Below, one piece after another: positions 6,421 to 14,105 of a DNA stretch of 21,450 bases. The stretch is from NCBI GenBank assembly GCA_913064925.1, contig CAJYBN010000022.1:1-21450 (forward strand), in the 5' to 3' direction. A program made the position numbers and the translations under genes. The DNA is from an uncultured Peptococcaceae bacterium (GTDB lineage Bacteria > Bacillota > Desulfotomaculia > Desulfotomaculales > Desulfallaceae). Numbering within the stretch: the first letter of the stretch is position 1; each line of letters starts with the position of its first letter. The notes under the pieces were generated by a model. That model did not search any database. It was not told the DNA's origin and saw nothing but the letters and a program-made list of their open reading frames with translations.

Positions 6421-7812
6421 ATGATTAAAAAGATTCTCATAGCCAACCGCGGCGAGATTGCCGTGCGCGTAATCAGAACGTGCCGGGAAATGAACGTCCG
6501 CACCGTGGCCGTGTATTCGGAAGCCGACCGGGACAGCCTGCACGTGCGCATGGCCGACGAGGCGGTTTGCATCGGCCCGGCACCGCCCGCCCGGAGCTAC
6601 CTTAATATAGCCAACATTATCAGCGCCGCCAAAATAACAGGAGCAGACGCCGTGCACCCCGGTTACGGTTTTCTGGCGGAAAATGATGCCTTTGCGGCAG
6701 CCTGCGCCGCCAACGGCATAAAGTTTATCGGCCCGCCGCCGGAGGCCATTCGCCTTATGGGTGATAAAATGCGGGCCAGAGAGGTGATGCTGTCTGCCGG
6801 CGTGCCCGTCTTGCCCGGTTCCCGGGAAGCGTTGACGGAGGCCCGGCAGGCCCTGCAGGCGGCGGAGCAAATCGGTTACCCGGTGATGATCAAGGCGTCC
6901 CGCGGCGGCGGCGGCAAGGGCATGCGGGTGGCCCGGTGCAGGGAGGAGCTGATGAAAGCCGTCATGGCCGCCCGCTCTGAAGCTGCAGCGGCTTTCGGCA
7001 GCGGTGAGATTTACCTGGAAAAGTACCTGGAGGAAGCCCGCCACGTGGAAGTACAGGTTTTGGCCGACGGTTGCGGCAATATCATTCACCTGGGGGAAAG
7101 GGATTGTTCCGTACAGCGGCGCAACCAGAAAATAATAGAGGAGGCGCCTTCCGCGGCGGTGGACGGTGAATTACGCGCGCAGCTGGGTGCCGCGGCGGTA
7201 AAAGCGGCGCGAGCGGCCAATTACCGTAACGCCGGTACGGTGGAGTTTTTGCTGGACAAAAACGGCCAGTTTTATTTTATGGAGATGAATACCCGTATTC
7301 AAGTGGAACACCCGGTCACTGAAATGATCACAGGCCTGGACCTGGTAAGGGAGCAAATCCGCCTGGCCGCCGGAGAGGAACTCGGCTACCGGCAGGAGGA
7401 CATTCAATTGACCGGCTGGTCCGTAGAATGCCGCATCAATGCCGAGGACCCGGAGCGGGGGTTTGTACCCTGTGCGGGAAGGATAACCGCTTGCCAGTAT
7501 CCCGGCGGTGCGGGCGTGCGGCTGGACTGCGCCGTTTTTCCCGGTTACGAGGTGACGCCGTATTATGATTCCCTGCTGGCTAAACTTATTGTGTGGGGGC
7601 GCAGCCGGGACGAGGCGCTGGCCAGGATGCGGCGGGCGCTGGACGAAATGAAAATAGAAGGCGTGAAGACCAATATCGCCTTGCAGCGGGCTGTGCTGGA
7701 CAGTGAACATTTTCGCTGCGGCCGGGTGTCTACTAATTTTATGCATTCATGGATGAAGCAGGAATGGGCGCCGCGCTGCGCGCGGCAGCCTCGGACAAAT
7801 GCCGGCGGTTAA
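6421..7812 (+). CDS. accC: Biotin carboxylase (AccC/PycA type)
   Basis: Biotin carboxylase uses ATP and bicarbonate to carboxylate biotin on the carrier protein. At 463 residues it has the normal family length. It shows the N-terminal fold ending in H-P-G-Y-G-F-L-A-E-N, an ATP-grasp domain with Lys158 and the Gly-rich loop G-G-G-G-K-G-M, and the catalytic segment E-M-N-T-R-I-Q-V-E-H-P. Glu288 and Arg292 fall at the same numbers as in the E. coli enzyme. It starts eight bases after pycB behind AAGGAGGAATAGG. It may serve the fused PycB, a separate acetyl-CoA carboxylase, or both; accA and accD are not in the window. The last 20 or so residues are basic and not conserved. Confidence 0.93.
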   Translation: MIKKILIANRGEIAVRVIRTCREMNVRTVAVYSEADRDSLHVRMADEAVCIGPAPPARSYLNIANIISAAKITGADAVHPGYGFLAENDAFAAACAANGIKFIGPPPEAIRLMGDKMRAREVMLSAGVPVLPGSREALTEARQALQAAEQIGYPVMIKASRGGGGKGMRVARCREELMKAVMAARSEAAAAFGSGEIYLEKYLEEARHVEVQVLADGCGNIIHLGERDCSVQRRNQKIIEEAPSAAVDGELRAQLGAAAVKAARAANYRNAGTVEFLLDKNGQFYFMEMNTRIQVEHPVTEMITGLDLVREQIRLAAGEELGYRQEDIQLTGWSVECRINAEDPERGFVPCAGRITACQYPGGAGVRLDCAVFPGYEVTPYYDSLLAKLIVWGRSRDEALARMRRALDEMKIEGVKTNIALQRAVLDSEHFRCGRVSTNFMHSWMKQEWAPRCARQPRTNAGG

Positions 7813-7841
7813 TTGCAGTAATTTTCCTCTTTTGGTATAAT
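7813..7841 (+). promoter_or_regulatory. Predicted SigA-type promoter for the asp23-amaP genes
   Basis: TTGCAG (7813-7818) and a perfect TATAAT (7836-7841) are separated by exactly 17 bases. They lie directly after the accC stop, 41 bases before the asp23 start, in an AT-richer gap. This would let the envelope-stress genes and nusB be transcribed apart from the carboxylase genes. Confidence 0.55.
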
Positions 7842-7881
7842 GACTTATAACTTAACCAACGGGTAAAGGGGGGCTTTTGGC

Positions 7882-8283
7882 GTGGAACAGCAGGATACAA
7901 CCGTGCGCGAAGAAAAAAACAAGTTGGGGTCCATACGCATTGCCGACGAGGTGGTACGCATCATAGCCGGGCTGGCCGCCACCGAGGTTCCCGGCGTGGC
8001 CGGCATGAGCGGCGGCGTGGTGGGCGGTATAGCGGAAAGGCTGGGCCGTAAGAACCTTTCCAAGGGGGTAAAGGTGGAAGTAGGGGAAAAGGAAGCTGCC
8101 ATTGACTTGTATGTATTGATTGATTACGGCTCACGCATACCGGACGTGGCAGCCAACATCCAAAACGCCGTTAAGAACGCCATTGAAAAAATGACGGGCC
8201 TGACTGTGGTGGAAGTCAACGTCAACGTGCAGGGAGTCGATTTCGGTAACGGGCTCGACGAAGAAGAAAACAGAGTCAGGTAG
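7882..8283 (+). CDS. Asp23/Gls24 family envelope stress protein
   Basis: This 133-residue protein belongs to the Asp23/Gls24 family (DUF322; YqhY in B. subtilis, encoded at the same place after accC). Features seen are I-A-D-E-V-V near residue 20, a central G-V-A-G-M-S-G segment, the phrase D-L-Y-V-L-I-D-Y-G and a C-terminal V-N-V-N-V-Q-G-V. Asp23 proteins are soluble and are held at the membrane by AmaP, encoded next. In some Firmicutes YqhY affects the control of acetyl-CoA carboxylase, which fits the position after the biotin-dependent carboxylase genes. GTG 7882 is preceded by AAAGGGGGG at a spacing of about eight bases. Confidence 0.88.
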   Translation: MEQQDTTVREEKNKLGSIRIADEVVRIIAGLAATEVPGVAGMSGGVVGGIAERLGRKNLSKGVKVEVGEKEAAIDLYVLIDYGSRIPDVAANIQNAVKNAIEKMTGLTVVEVNVNVQGVDFGNGLDEEENRVR

Positions 8284-8299
8284 CCGGGAGGTTCACTTG

Positions 8300-8833
8300 A
8301 TGGGTCCTTTTGACCGCGGGATCATGCTCGTTTACACTCTTACCGTGACCCTGCTGTTCCTGGTGATTATGGTCTTTCTGGCCGGCTGGCAGGAGCCTTT
8401 GCTTCAGCTGTGGCGCGAGATCGTCCTTCCCGGGCACAGGGAAATCATCTGGGCTTTGTTGGTGCTTTATTTTTTAATGGGCGCCCGCCTGCTGTGGACA
8501 AGCCTCAAGGTTAAACGCAAGAAACACGCGGTGGTGCATGACGGAGAGCTGGGGGACGTGCGCGTGGCCCTGCCGGCCATCGAATCACTGGTGGAAAAGG
8601 TGGCCTTTTCCGTGCAGGGCATTAAAGACGCCCGGGCCAGGGTGGAAGCGGTACCGCAAGGCATCGATATAAGCTTAAAGCTATTTGTATCGCCCAGCGT
8701 CAATATTCCCGCGGTGTCGGAGGACTTACAGCGCCGGGTAAGGGACAGCGTATACAGCGTGGCCGGAATTGCCGTGCGCGAGGTTCGGGTGGCGGTGGAA
8801 AGCTTCACCAGCCGGAAGACCAGGGTGGAATAG
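8300..8833 (+). CDS. amaP: Alkaline shock response membrane anchor protein AmaP
   Basis: This 177-residue protein starts with M-G-P-F-D-R-G, the AmaP signature. It has two transmembrane segments (about residues 8-30 and 48-68) and then a basic loop with K-V-K-R-K-K-H. The rest (about 80-177) resembles the Asp23 fold and is thought to bind Asp23 at the membrane. ATG 8300 is chosen over the TTG at 8297 because GGGAGG (8286-8291) is eight bases upstream and the family begins M-G-P. It lies 16 bases after asp23, and its partner DUF2273 gene follows at once. Confidence 0.87.
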   Translation: MGPFDRGIMLVYTLTVTLLFLVIMVFLAGWQEPLLQLWREIVLPGHREIIWALLVLYFLMGARLLWTSLKVKRKKHAVVHDGELGDVRVALPAIESLVEKVAFSVQGIKDARARVEAVPQGIDISLKLFVSPSVNIPAVSEDLQRRVRDSVYSVAGIAVREVRVAVESFTSRKTRVE

Positions 8834-8846
8834 GAGTGGCCTGAGC

Positions 8847-9065
8847 ATGGATAACCATTACTTCCTGGAATGGATAATGGCCCACCGGGGCAGGATATTG
8901 GGTGCGTCGGTGGGTCTTGCTGTAAGCCTGGCCGTTATATTCTGGGGCCTATTAAAAACTTTGTTTATCGTCCTGTGCGTATTTTTGGGTTTTTGGTGCG
9001 GCAAGCAACTGGACGAAAGGGTGGATATCAAGGAAAGGATACTGCGGTTGCTGGGAGAAAGGTGA
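8847..9065 (+). CDS. DUF2273 small membrane protein
   Basis: This 72-residue protein has two close hydrophobic segments (about residues 19-37 and 40-54) and ends in a charged tail with L-D-E-R-V-D-I-K-E-R. It matches the DUF2273 family that accompanies Asp23 and AmaP in many Firmicutes. Its function is not known; it is presumed to be a membrane partner in the same envelope complex. ATG 8847 follows TAGGAG at 8831-8836. The longer open frame upstream is an overlap with amaP and was not used. Confidence 0.85.
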   Translation: MDNHYFLEWIMAHRGRILGASVGLAVSLAVIFWGLLKTLFIVLCVFLGFWCGKQLDERVDIKERILRLLGER

Positions 9066-9074
9066 CGGACAAGG

Positions 9075-9491
9075 ATGGGTAGAAGACAGGCCAGGGAAGC
9101 GGCCATGCAGGTTTTGTACATGGTGGAAATCGGACAGATGCCTGTGGAAGACGCCTTCCGCAACTTGCAGGAGAACTTTCCTATGACTGCCGGCGAGGTC
9201 AAGTTCGCCCGCCAGCTGGTTAACGGCACCCTGGACAGGCTGGCGGAATTGGATAGCATTATCGCCAGGTACAGTCGCGATTGGTGCTTGGACCGCATGG
9301 CGGCTGTGGACAGAAACATACTCAGGCTGGCCCTGTTTGAAATGTTATATATCGATGATATACCTTTCAATGTTACCATCAACGAGGCCGTGGAAGTGGC
9401 CAAAGTTTACGGCGGCGATAAATCCGGCAAGTTCATCAACGGTATATTGGACGCGGTGGTGCACAGCGACCCAGGGCACCGGCCGGGTTGA
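9075..9491 (+). CDS. nusB: Transcription antitermination factor NusB
   Basis: NusB (138 residues) binds boxA RNA together with NusE/S10 and supports antitermination of rRNA operons. The all-helical fold is visible from the N-terminal R-R-x-A-R-E-A-A-M-Q-V-L-Y, the central I-x-R-Y-S-R-D-W and the conserved C-terminal I-N-E-A-V-E-V-A-K-V-Y-G-G-D-K-S-G-K-F-I. It starts nine bases after the DUF2273 gene. Its stop codon lies in the loop of a terminator hairpin. In B. subtilis nusB is followed directly by folD; here nfnAB stands between them. Confidence 0.95.
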   Translation: MGRRQAREAAMQVLYMVEIGQMPVEDAFRNLQENFPMTAGEVKFARQLVNGTLDRLAELDSIIARYSRDWCLDRMAAVDRNILRLALFEMLYIDDIPFNVTINEAVEVAKVYGGDKSGKFINGILDAVVHSDPGHRPG

Positions 9492-9508
9492 CCGGTGGGT
9501 GCTTTTTT
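9476..9508 (+). terminator. Intrinsic terminator overlapping the end of nusB
   Basis: The arms 9476-9486 and 9492-9502 form an 11-bp stem with one G-G mismatch and one G-T pair around the 5-base loop GTTGA, followed by TTTTTT. The nusB stop codon is inside the loop. It separates the asp23-nusB unit from the nfnAB genes. Confidence 0.8.
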
Positions 9509-9530
9509 ATTTTTGTTCATAAATAAAAAT

Positions 9531-9559
9531 TTGCAGGAATCGTATACTTGGGCTAGAAA
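9531..9559 (+). promoter_or_regulatory. Possible nfnA promoter containing the GTATACTTGGGC element
   Basis: TTGCAG (9531-9536) and TAGAAA (9554-9559) are 17 bases apart. The 12-mer GTATACTTGGGC (9542-9553), which also occurs upstream of pycB, fills the spacer, a classic place for an operator. The -10 match is only moderate. A promoter is expected here because a terminator lies just upstream. Confidence 0.35.
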
Positions 9560-9612
9560 TATTATTAATAAATTTTGCTGAAAATCATTTTTAGGGGAGG
9601 GGAAAGGGTTTA

Positions 9613-10473
9613 ATGTTCAAGATCTTAGAAAAACAAGTATTCTCGCCAATAATCAAGCAATTCGTTATTGAAGCACCCAAGGTAGCCAAAAGCTGCCGGG
9701 CCGGTCAATTCGTCATTTTGCGCATTCACGAAGAAGGGGAAAGGATTCCTTTGACCATTGCCGATTTTGACCGGGAAAAGGGAACCATTACCATCGTGTT
9801 CCAGGAAGTGGGTAAGACTACAACCCAGCTGGGCCAGATGGAAGCCGGGGATTACATAAGAGATTTCGTGGGACCCCTGGGCGAACCTTCGCATATCAAG
9901 AAATTCGACCATCCCGTGGTTGTCGTGGGCGGCGGTGTGGGCATTGCCCCCGTTCACCCCATTGCGCGCGAACTGAAACGGGCAGGCAACCACGTTATCG
10001 GCATCATCGGCGCTCGCAGCGGCGACCTGCTGTTCTGGGAGGACAAAATGCGCGAAGCCTGCACGGAGCTGCTGGTAACCACCGATGACGGCAGCTATGT
10101 GCGCAAGGGCTTTGTAACTGACGTGCTCAAGGAAGTCATTGAGGATAAAGGCAAGGAAAACATTGCCCAGGTGCTGGCTATCGGGCCTCAACCGATGATG
10201 CGGGCTGTTTGCAATCTTACCAAGGAGTACGGCATTGAAACCGTGGTCAGCTTGAACGCCATCATGGTGGACGGCACGGGCATGTGCGGGTGCTGCCGGG
10301 TATCCGTGGGCGGAACCACCAAGTTCGTTTGTGTGGACGGGCCCGAATTCAACGGGCATGAGGTGGACTGGCATGAATTAAGCCGCCGCAGCGCCATATT
10401 CCGCCCCGAGGAGCAAAAAGCCATGGAATACCACAATTGTGAATGCGGATCCGGATGTGGAGGTGCAAAGTAA
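9613..10473 (+). CDS. nfnA: NADH-dependent ferredoxin:NADP+ oxidoreductase subunit A (sulfide dehydrogenase-like)
   Basis: This 286-residue protein is the small subunit of the NfnAB (NfnSL) electron-bifurcating transhydrogenase, built like PyrK/ferredoxin-NADP reductase. It has an FAD-binding barrel with E-R-I-P-L-T-I-A (about residues 43-50), an NAD-binding domain beginning V-V-V-G-G-G-V-G-I-A-P, and a [2Fe-2S] site with Cys225, Cys227, Cys228 and Cys240 as candidate ligands. With NfnB it couples NADH and reduced ferredoxin to make NADPH. The extreme C-terminus carries three extra cysteines in C-E-C-G-S-G-C. A dihydroorotate dehydrogenase subunit (PyrK) is unlikely because the partner next door is GltD-like. 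A SudAB-type sulfide/polysulfide enzyme cannot be excluded. Confidence 0.88.
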   Translation: MFKILEKQVFSPIIKQFVIEAPKVAKSCRAGQFVILRIHEEGERIPLTIADFDREKGTITIVFQEVGKTTTQLGQMEAGDYIRDFVGPLGEPSHIKKFDHPVVVVGGGVGIAPVHPIARELKRAGNHVIGIIGARSGDLLFWEDKMREACTELLVTTDDGSYVRKGFVTDVLKEVIEDKGKENIAQVLAIGPQPMMRAVCNLTKEYGIETVVSLNAIMVDGTGMCGCCRVSVGGTTKFVCVDGPEFNGHEVDWHELSRRSAIFRPEEQKAMEYHNCECGSGCGGAK

Positions 10474-11888
10474 TGTCCGATGTTAAAAAGCCGAAAAAGG
10501 AAATTAAGCCCAAGAAGAACCCCATGCCGGCTCAGGACCCCGTGGCCCGGGCCAAGAACTTCAACGAAGTGGCCCTGGGATACAGCAAGGAAGCCGTAAT
10601 TGACGAGGCCAAGCGCTGCCTGCAGTGTAAAAAGGAACCGTGCCGCCAGGGCTGCCCGGTGGAAGTTGATATCCCGGCGTTTATCAGGCTGGCGGCGGAA
10701 GGGGATTTTGCCGGTGCCATCGCCAAGATAAAGGAGAAAAACGCGTTGCCCGCCGTTTGCGGGCGGGTGTGCCCCCAGGAGAACCAGTGTGAAAAATACT
10801 GCACGCTGGGCAAGAAGCACGAGCCGGTTGCCATTGGCCGGATCGAGCGGTTTTGCGCCGACTGGGAACTGGCCACCGGCGTAAAAATTCCGGAAGTGGC
10901 TCCTCCCACCGGTAAAAAGGTGGCTGTTATAGGTTCCGGGCCGGCCGGCCTTACCTGCGCTGCGGACCTGGCCAAGCTGGGGCACAAGGTGACCGTGTTT
11001 GAAGCCTTACACGTGGCCGGCGGGGTGCTGATGTACGGCATACCGGAATTCAGGCTGCCCAAGGCCGTGGTGCAGGCCGAAGTGGAAAACCTCAAGAAAC
11101 TGGGGGTTGATATTCAGGTTAACTCAGTGGTGGGCAAGTTTACCACTGTGGACGCTTTAATGGAAGAGGAAGGTTTTGAAGCGGTGTTCATCGGTACCGG
11201 GGCCGGGTTGCCTTACTTCATGAACATTCCGGGCGAAAACGCCTGCGGAGTGTACTCGGCTAACGAATTCCTCACCCGTACCAATTTAATGAAGGCTTAC
11301 ATGTTCCCTAACTGGGATACGCCCATCAAGCTGGGCAGGAAAGTGGCCGTGCTGGGCGGCGGCAACGTGGCCATGGACGCAGCCAGGACGGCGCTGCGCC
11401 TGGGCGCGGAGGAATCATGGATCGTTTACCGGCGCTCGCGCGATGAACTGCCGGCCAGGAAGGAAGAAGTCGAACACGCCGAGGAAGAGGGGGTCAAGTT
11501 TGCCTTTCTGACCAGCCCGGTGGAAATATTAAGCAATGAAGACGGCTGGGTGACGGGCATGAAGTGCATCAAGTACGAACTGGGCGAGCCGGACGCTTCC
11601 GGCAGGCGTCGCCCGGTGCCCATTGAGGGATCCGAATACCTAATGGAAGTGGACACCGTGGTTGTGGCCATCGGCCAGGGGCCAAACCCGCTGGTACCCA
11701 GGACCACTAAGGGTCTGGAACTGACCAAGAAAGGCACTATCGTTGCGGACCCGGAAACCGGTGCTACCTCCAAACCTGGCGTTTTCGCCGGCGGCGACGT
11801 GGTGACCGGCGCGGCCACCGTTATTCTGGCCATGGGAGCAGGGCGTACTGCAGCCAAGGCCATACACGAATACCTCAGTAATAAATAA
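10473..11888 (+). CDS. nfnB: NADH-dependent ferredoxin:NADP+ oxidoreductase subunit B (GltD-like flavoprotein)
   Basis: The large Nfn subunit (471 residues) resembles the small chain of glutamate synthase. Cys49, Cys52, Cys57 and Cys61 and a second set Cys96, Cys100, Cys106 and Cys110 would hold two [4Fe-4S] clusters. Then come an FAD-binding G-S-G-P-A-G (154-159) and an NADP-binding G-G-G-N-V-A-M-D-A-A-R near residue 290. The C-terminal A-G-G-D-V-V-T-G-A-A-T-V completes the FAD site. ATG 10473 overlaps the nfnA stop (TAATG) and has GGAGG at 10459-10463; an in-frame ATG at 10443 inside nfnA lacks these. A free-standing GltD is unlikely because no gltB is near. Confidence 0.9.
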   Translation: MSDVKKPKKEIKPKKNPMPAQDPVARAKNFNEVALGYSKEAVIDEAKRCLQCKKEPCRQGCPVEVDIPAFIRLAAEGDFAGAIAKIKEKNALPAVCGRVCPQENQCEKYCTLGKKHEPVAIGRIERFCADWELATGVKIPEVAPPTGKKVAVIGSGPAGLTCAADLAKLGHKVTVFEALHVAGGVLMYGIPEFRLPKAVVQAEVENLKKLGVDIQVNSVVGKFTTVDALMEEEGFEAVFIGTGAGLPYFMNIPGENACGVYSANEFLTRTNLMKAYMFPNWDTPIKLGRKVAVLGGGNVAMDAARTALRLGAEESWIVYRRSRDELPARKEEVEHAEEEGVKFAFLTSPVEILSNEDGWVTGMKCIKYELGEPDASGRRRPVPIEGSEYLMEVDTVVVAIGQGPNPLVPRTTKGLELTKKGTIVADPETGATSKPGVFAGGDVVTGAATVILAMGAGRTAAKAIHEYLSNK

Positions 11889-11930
11889 TCCATGATAATT
11901 TTTTAATAAATAGATAGGAGGGAAATTTAA

Positions 11931-12818
11931 ATGTCAGCGAAAATAATTTCCGGTACGGAAGTGGCCAAGCAAATCAGAGAAGAAATTAAGGCCGAAGTGC
12001 AAGAATTAAAAGCCAAATACGGATCCGTTCCCGGGCTGGTGACCATCCTGGTTGGCGAAAACCCGGCCTCCGTCAGTTACGTGACCGCCAAACAAAAAAC
12101 GGCCAAGGAGTTAGGGTTTTATTCCATCCAGGACAACCAGCCGGAGGATATCACCGAGGAACAGCTGCTGGCTCTCATCGACAAGTACAATAAGGACGAG
12201 AAAATCCACGGCATCTTGGTACAGCTTCCGCTGCCCAAGCACATCAACGAAACCAAGGTTTTGTACGCCATAGATCCCGATAAGGACGTGGATGCGTTCC
12301 ACCCGGTTAACGTCGGGAAACTGGTTATCGGCGAGGCGGTCTTTAAGCCCTGTACACCCGCCGGCATACAGGAGCTGTTGATCAGGGGCGGCGTGGAAAT
12401 CAGCGGAGCGGAAGTAGTCGTAGTCGGCAGGAGCAACATCGTCGGCAAGCCCATTGCCAACATGTTGCTGCAAAAGGCCAAGGGAGCCAACGCCACAGTA
12501 ACGGTGGTGCACACCGGAACCAAGGATATTGCCGCTCATACCAGGAGGGCGGACATACTGATAGTAGCTGCTGGCAAACCCAAGGCCATTACAGCCGACA
12601 TGGTCAAAGAGGGAGCTGCCGTTATAGACGTGGGTGTCAACAGAATCGGCGTCACGCCGGAAGGCAAGGCCAAACTGGCCGGGGACGTTGACTTTGACGC
12701 CGTCAAGGAAAAAGCCAGCTTAATCACGCCCGTGCCGGGCGGTGTCGGCCCCATGACCATTACCATGTTGATGAAAAACACTTTGGAGGCATTTAAATAC
12801 AGCCTGAAAAACAAGTAA
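11931..12818 (+). CDS. folD: Bifunctional methylenetetrahydrofolate dehydrogenase/cyclohydrolase FolD
   Basis: FolD (295 residues) interconverts 5,10-methylene-, 5,10-methenyl- and 10-formyl-tetrahydrofolate in the cytoplasm, usually with NADP(H). The catalytic segment has Tyr50 and Lys54 in Y-V-T-A-K-Q-K. Other hallmarks are G-I-L-V-Q-L-P-L-P, D-V-D-A-F-H-P (most enzymes have G in place of A), the nucleotide-binding G-R-S-N-I-V-G-K-P and P-V-P-G-G-V-G-P-M-T. It starts at ATG 11931 after AGGAGGG, 42 bases from nfnB, with no terminator between, so co-transcription with nfnAB is likely. That would pair an NADPH producer with an NADP(H) enzyme of the one-carbon pathway. Confidence 0.95.
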   Translation: MSAKIISGTEVAKQIREEIKAEVQELKAKYGSVPGLVTILVGENPASVSYVTAKQKTAKELGFYSIQDNQPEDITEEQLLALIDKYNKDEKIHGILVQLPLPKHINETKVLYAIDPDKDVDAFHPVNVGKLVIGEAVFKPCTPAGIQELLIRGGVEISGAEVVVVGRSNIVGKPIANMLLQKAKGANATVTVVHTGTKDIAAHTRRADILIVAAGKPKAITADMVKEGAAVIDVGVNRIGVTPEGKAKLAGDVDFDAVKEKASLITPVPGGVGPMTITMLMKNTLEAFKYSLKNK

Positions 12819-12833
12819 CCAGGCGACTTATTT

Positions 12834-12877
12834 ATCTCCCAAGTGGCGGCGGCGTACCGACTTGGGAGATTTTTCTT
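12834..12877 (+). terminator. Hairpin between folD and xseA
   Basis: ATCTCCCAAGT (12834-12844) pairs perfectly with ACTTGGGAGAT (12860-12870) around a 15-base GC-rich loop, followed by TTTTCTT. This has the form of an intrinsic terminator with a short T-run. It ends only 14 bases before the xseA start, so it may be leaky or may serve as an mRNA processing or attenuation element. Confidence 0.6.
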
Positions 12878-12891
12878 GGGGGAGGCGGGAA

Positions 12892-14100
12892 ATGCGTGTT
12901 CTTACGGTCCGGGAACTGACCAGCCACATCAAGAGTTTACTGGAAAACGACCGGCTATTATCCGGCCTGTGGGTGAAGGGGGAGATTTCCAACTTCAAGC
13001 GGGCCGCTTCCGGGCATGTGTATTTCACACTGAAGGACCATTTTTCCTGCGTGCGCGTGGTTATGTTTCGCTCCCGGGCCCGCCGGTTGCTCTTCCAACC
13101 CGAGGACGGCATGTCGGTGCTGGTACGGGGTTATATATCCCTTTACGAGCGGGACGGCCAGTACCAATTGTATGCCGAGGAATTGGAACCGGACGGCGCA
13201 GGCGCGCTGTATGCGGCGCTGGAAAAACTAAAAAGCAAGCTGGCCGCCGAAGGTTTATTCGACAGGGAGCGCAAAAGAAAACTGCCGCGTTTTCCACGGT
13301 GCATCGGGCTTGTAACTTCGCCCGCGGGCGCCGCTGTGCGGGACATGGTGAACATCACCCGCCGGCGCTGGCCCGTGGCCCGCATTTTGTTGGCCCCCGT
13401 TACGGTACAGGGTGAAAACGCCCCGGCGGAAATCGCCCGGGCTATAGCCCTGGTTAACAAGCTAGCGGAAGTGGAACTCATCATTGTGGGCCGGGGCGGC
13501 GGGTCCCTGGAAGAACTGTGGGCATTTAATACCGAAGTGGTCGCCAGAAGCATCGCGGCATCGCGTATCCCGGTCATTTCGGCCGTAGGCCACGAAACAG
13601 ATTTTACCATCGCCGACCTGGTAGCAGATCTCAGGGCGCCCACTCCCTCGGCGGCCGCGGAAATGGCCGTACCGGATCGATTGGAGGTGCGCAGAAGCGT
13701 AGACGCGTATTGTACGCGTATGAGGCACCACATGCGGCAGTGCCTGGCCGTTTACCGGCAGAGGTTGGAATATTGTACTAAAAAACGGGTGCTGGTTAAA
13801 CCGGCGGCCGCATTATGCGACCAGCGGCGGCAAACGGTGGACTTGCTGGCCAGACACCTCAGGCAGGGGGCCGCGGAAAACCTTCGCGCCCTGAACAGCC
13901 GCCTGTCCCTGTTGACCGGGCGGTTACATGCTCTCAGCCCTTTGGCCACTATGGCACGGGGGTACAGCTTTACTACCGGGCCCGACGGCGGCGTGCTGCG
14001 AGAAGCCGCTCAGGTGCAAATAGGTGATCCCGTGACGGTGCACCTTTACCGGGGCATGCTTGAATGCACGGTGCGCAATAAAAGGGAAAGCAGCAATTAA
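12892..14100 (+). CDS. xseA: Exodeoxyribonuclease VII large subunit
   Basis: XseA (402 residues) is the catalytic subunit of exonuclease VII, which degrades single-stranded DNA from both ends. An N-terminal OB-type nucleic-acid-binding domain (about residues 1-105, with V-K-G-E-I-S-N-F and G-H-V-Y-F-T-L-K-D) is followed by the catalytic domain with R-G-G-G-S-L-E-E-L and A-V-G-H-E-T-D-F. A coiled helical region (about 265-350) and the C-terminal A-R-G-Y-S segment complete it. ATG 12892 is preceded by GGGGGAGG; a longer frame from 12862 starts inside the preceding hairpin and was rejected. The partner xseB follows. Confidence 0.95.
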   Translation: MRVLTVRELTSHIKSLLENDRLLSGLWVKGEISNFKRAASGHVYFTLKDHFSCVRVVMFRSRARRLLFQPEDGMSVLVRGYISLYERDGQYQLYAEELEPDGAGALYAALEKLKSKLAAEGLFDRERKRKLPRFPRCIGLVTSPAGAAVRDMVNITRRRWPVARILLAPVTVQGENAPAEIARAIALVNKLAEVELIIVGRGGGSLEELWAFNTEVVARSIAASRIPVISAVGHETDFTIADLVADLRAPTPSAAAEMAVPDRLEVRRSVDAYCTRMRHHMRQCLAVYRQRLEYCTKKRVLVKPAAALCDQRRQTVDLLARHLRQGAAENLRALNSRLSLLTGRLHALSPLATMARGYSFTTGPDGGVLREAAQVQIGDPVTVHLYRGMLECTVRNKRESSN

Positions 14101-14105
14101 GCTTT

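Noticed and set aside
9625..10374. 249-codon open frame on the - strand within nfnA
   Set aside because: It is a shadow of the strongly supported nfnA frame with no start signal.
9613..11888. Assignment of the pair as dihydroorotate dehydrogenase (PyrK) plus glutamate synthase small chain
   Set aside because: No pyrD or gltB is adjacent, and a PyrK-like protein next to a GltD-like protein with two FeS sets is the NfnAB arrangement.
11889..11930. Folate riboswitch upstream of folD
   Set aside because: The gap is only 42 bases, AT-rich and without helices.
12843..13415. 190-codon + strand frame overlapping the start of xseA
   Set aside because: It is out of frame with the clear XseA sequence and rich in Arg/Gly/Pro, as expected for a shadow.
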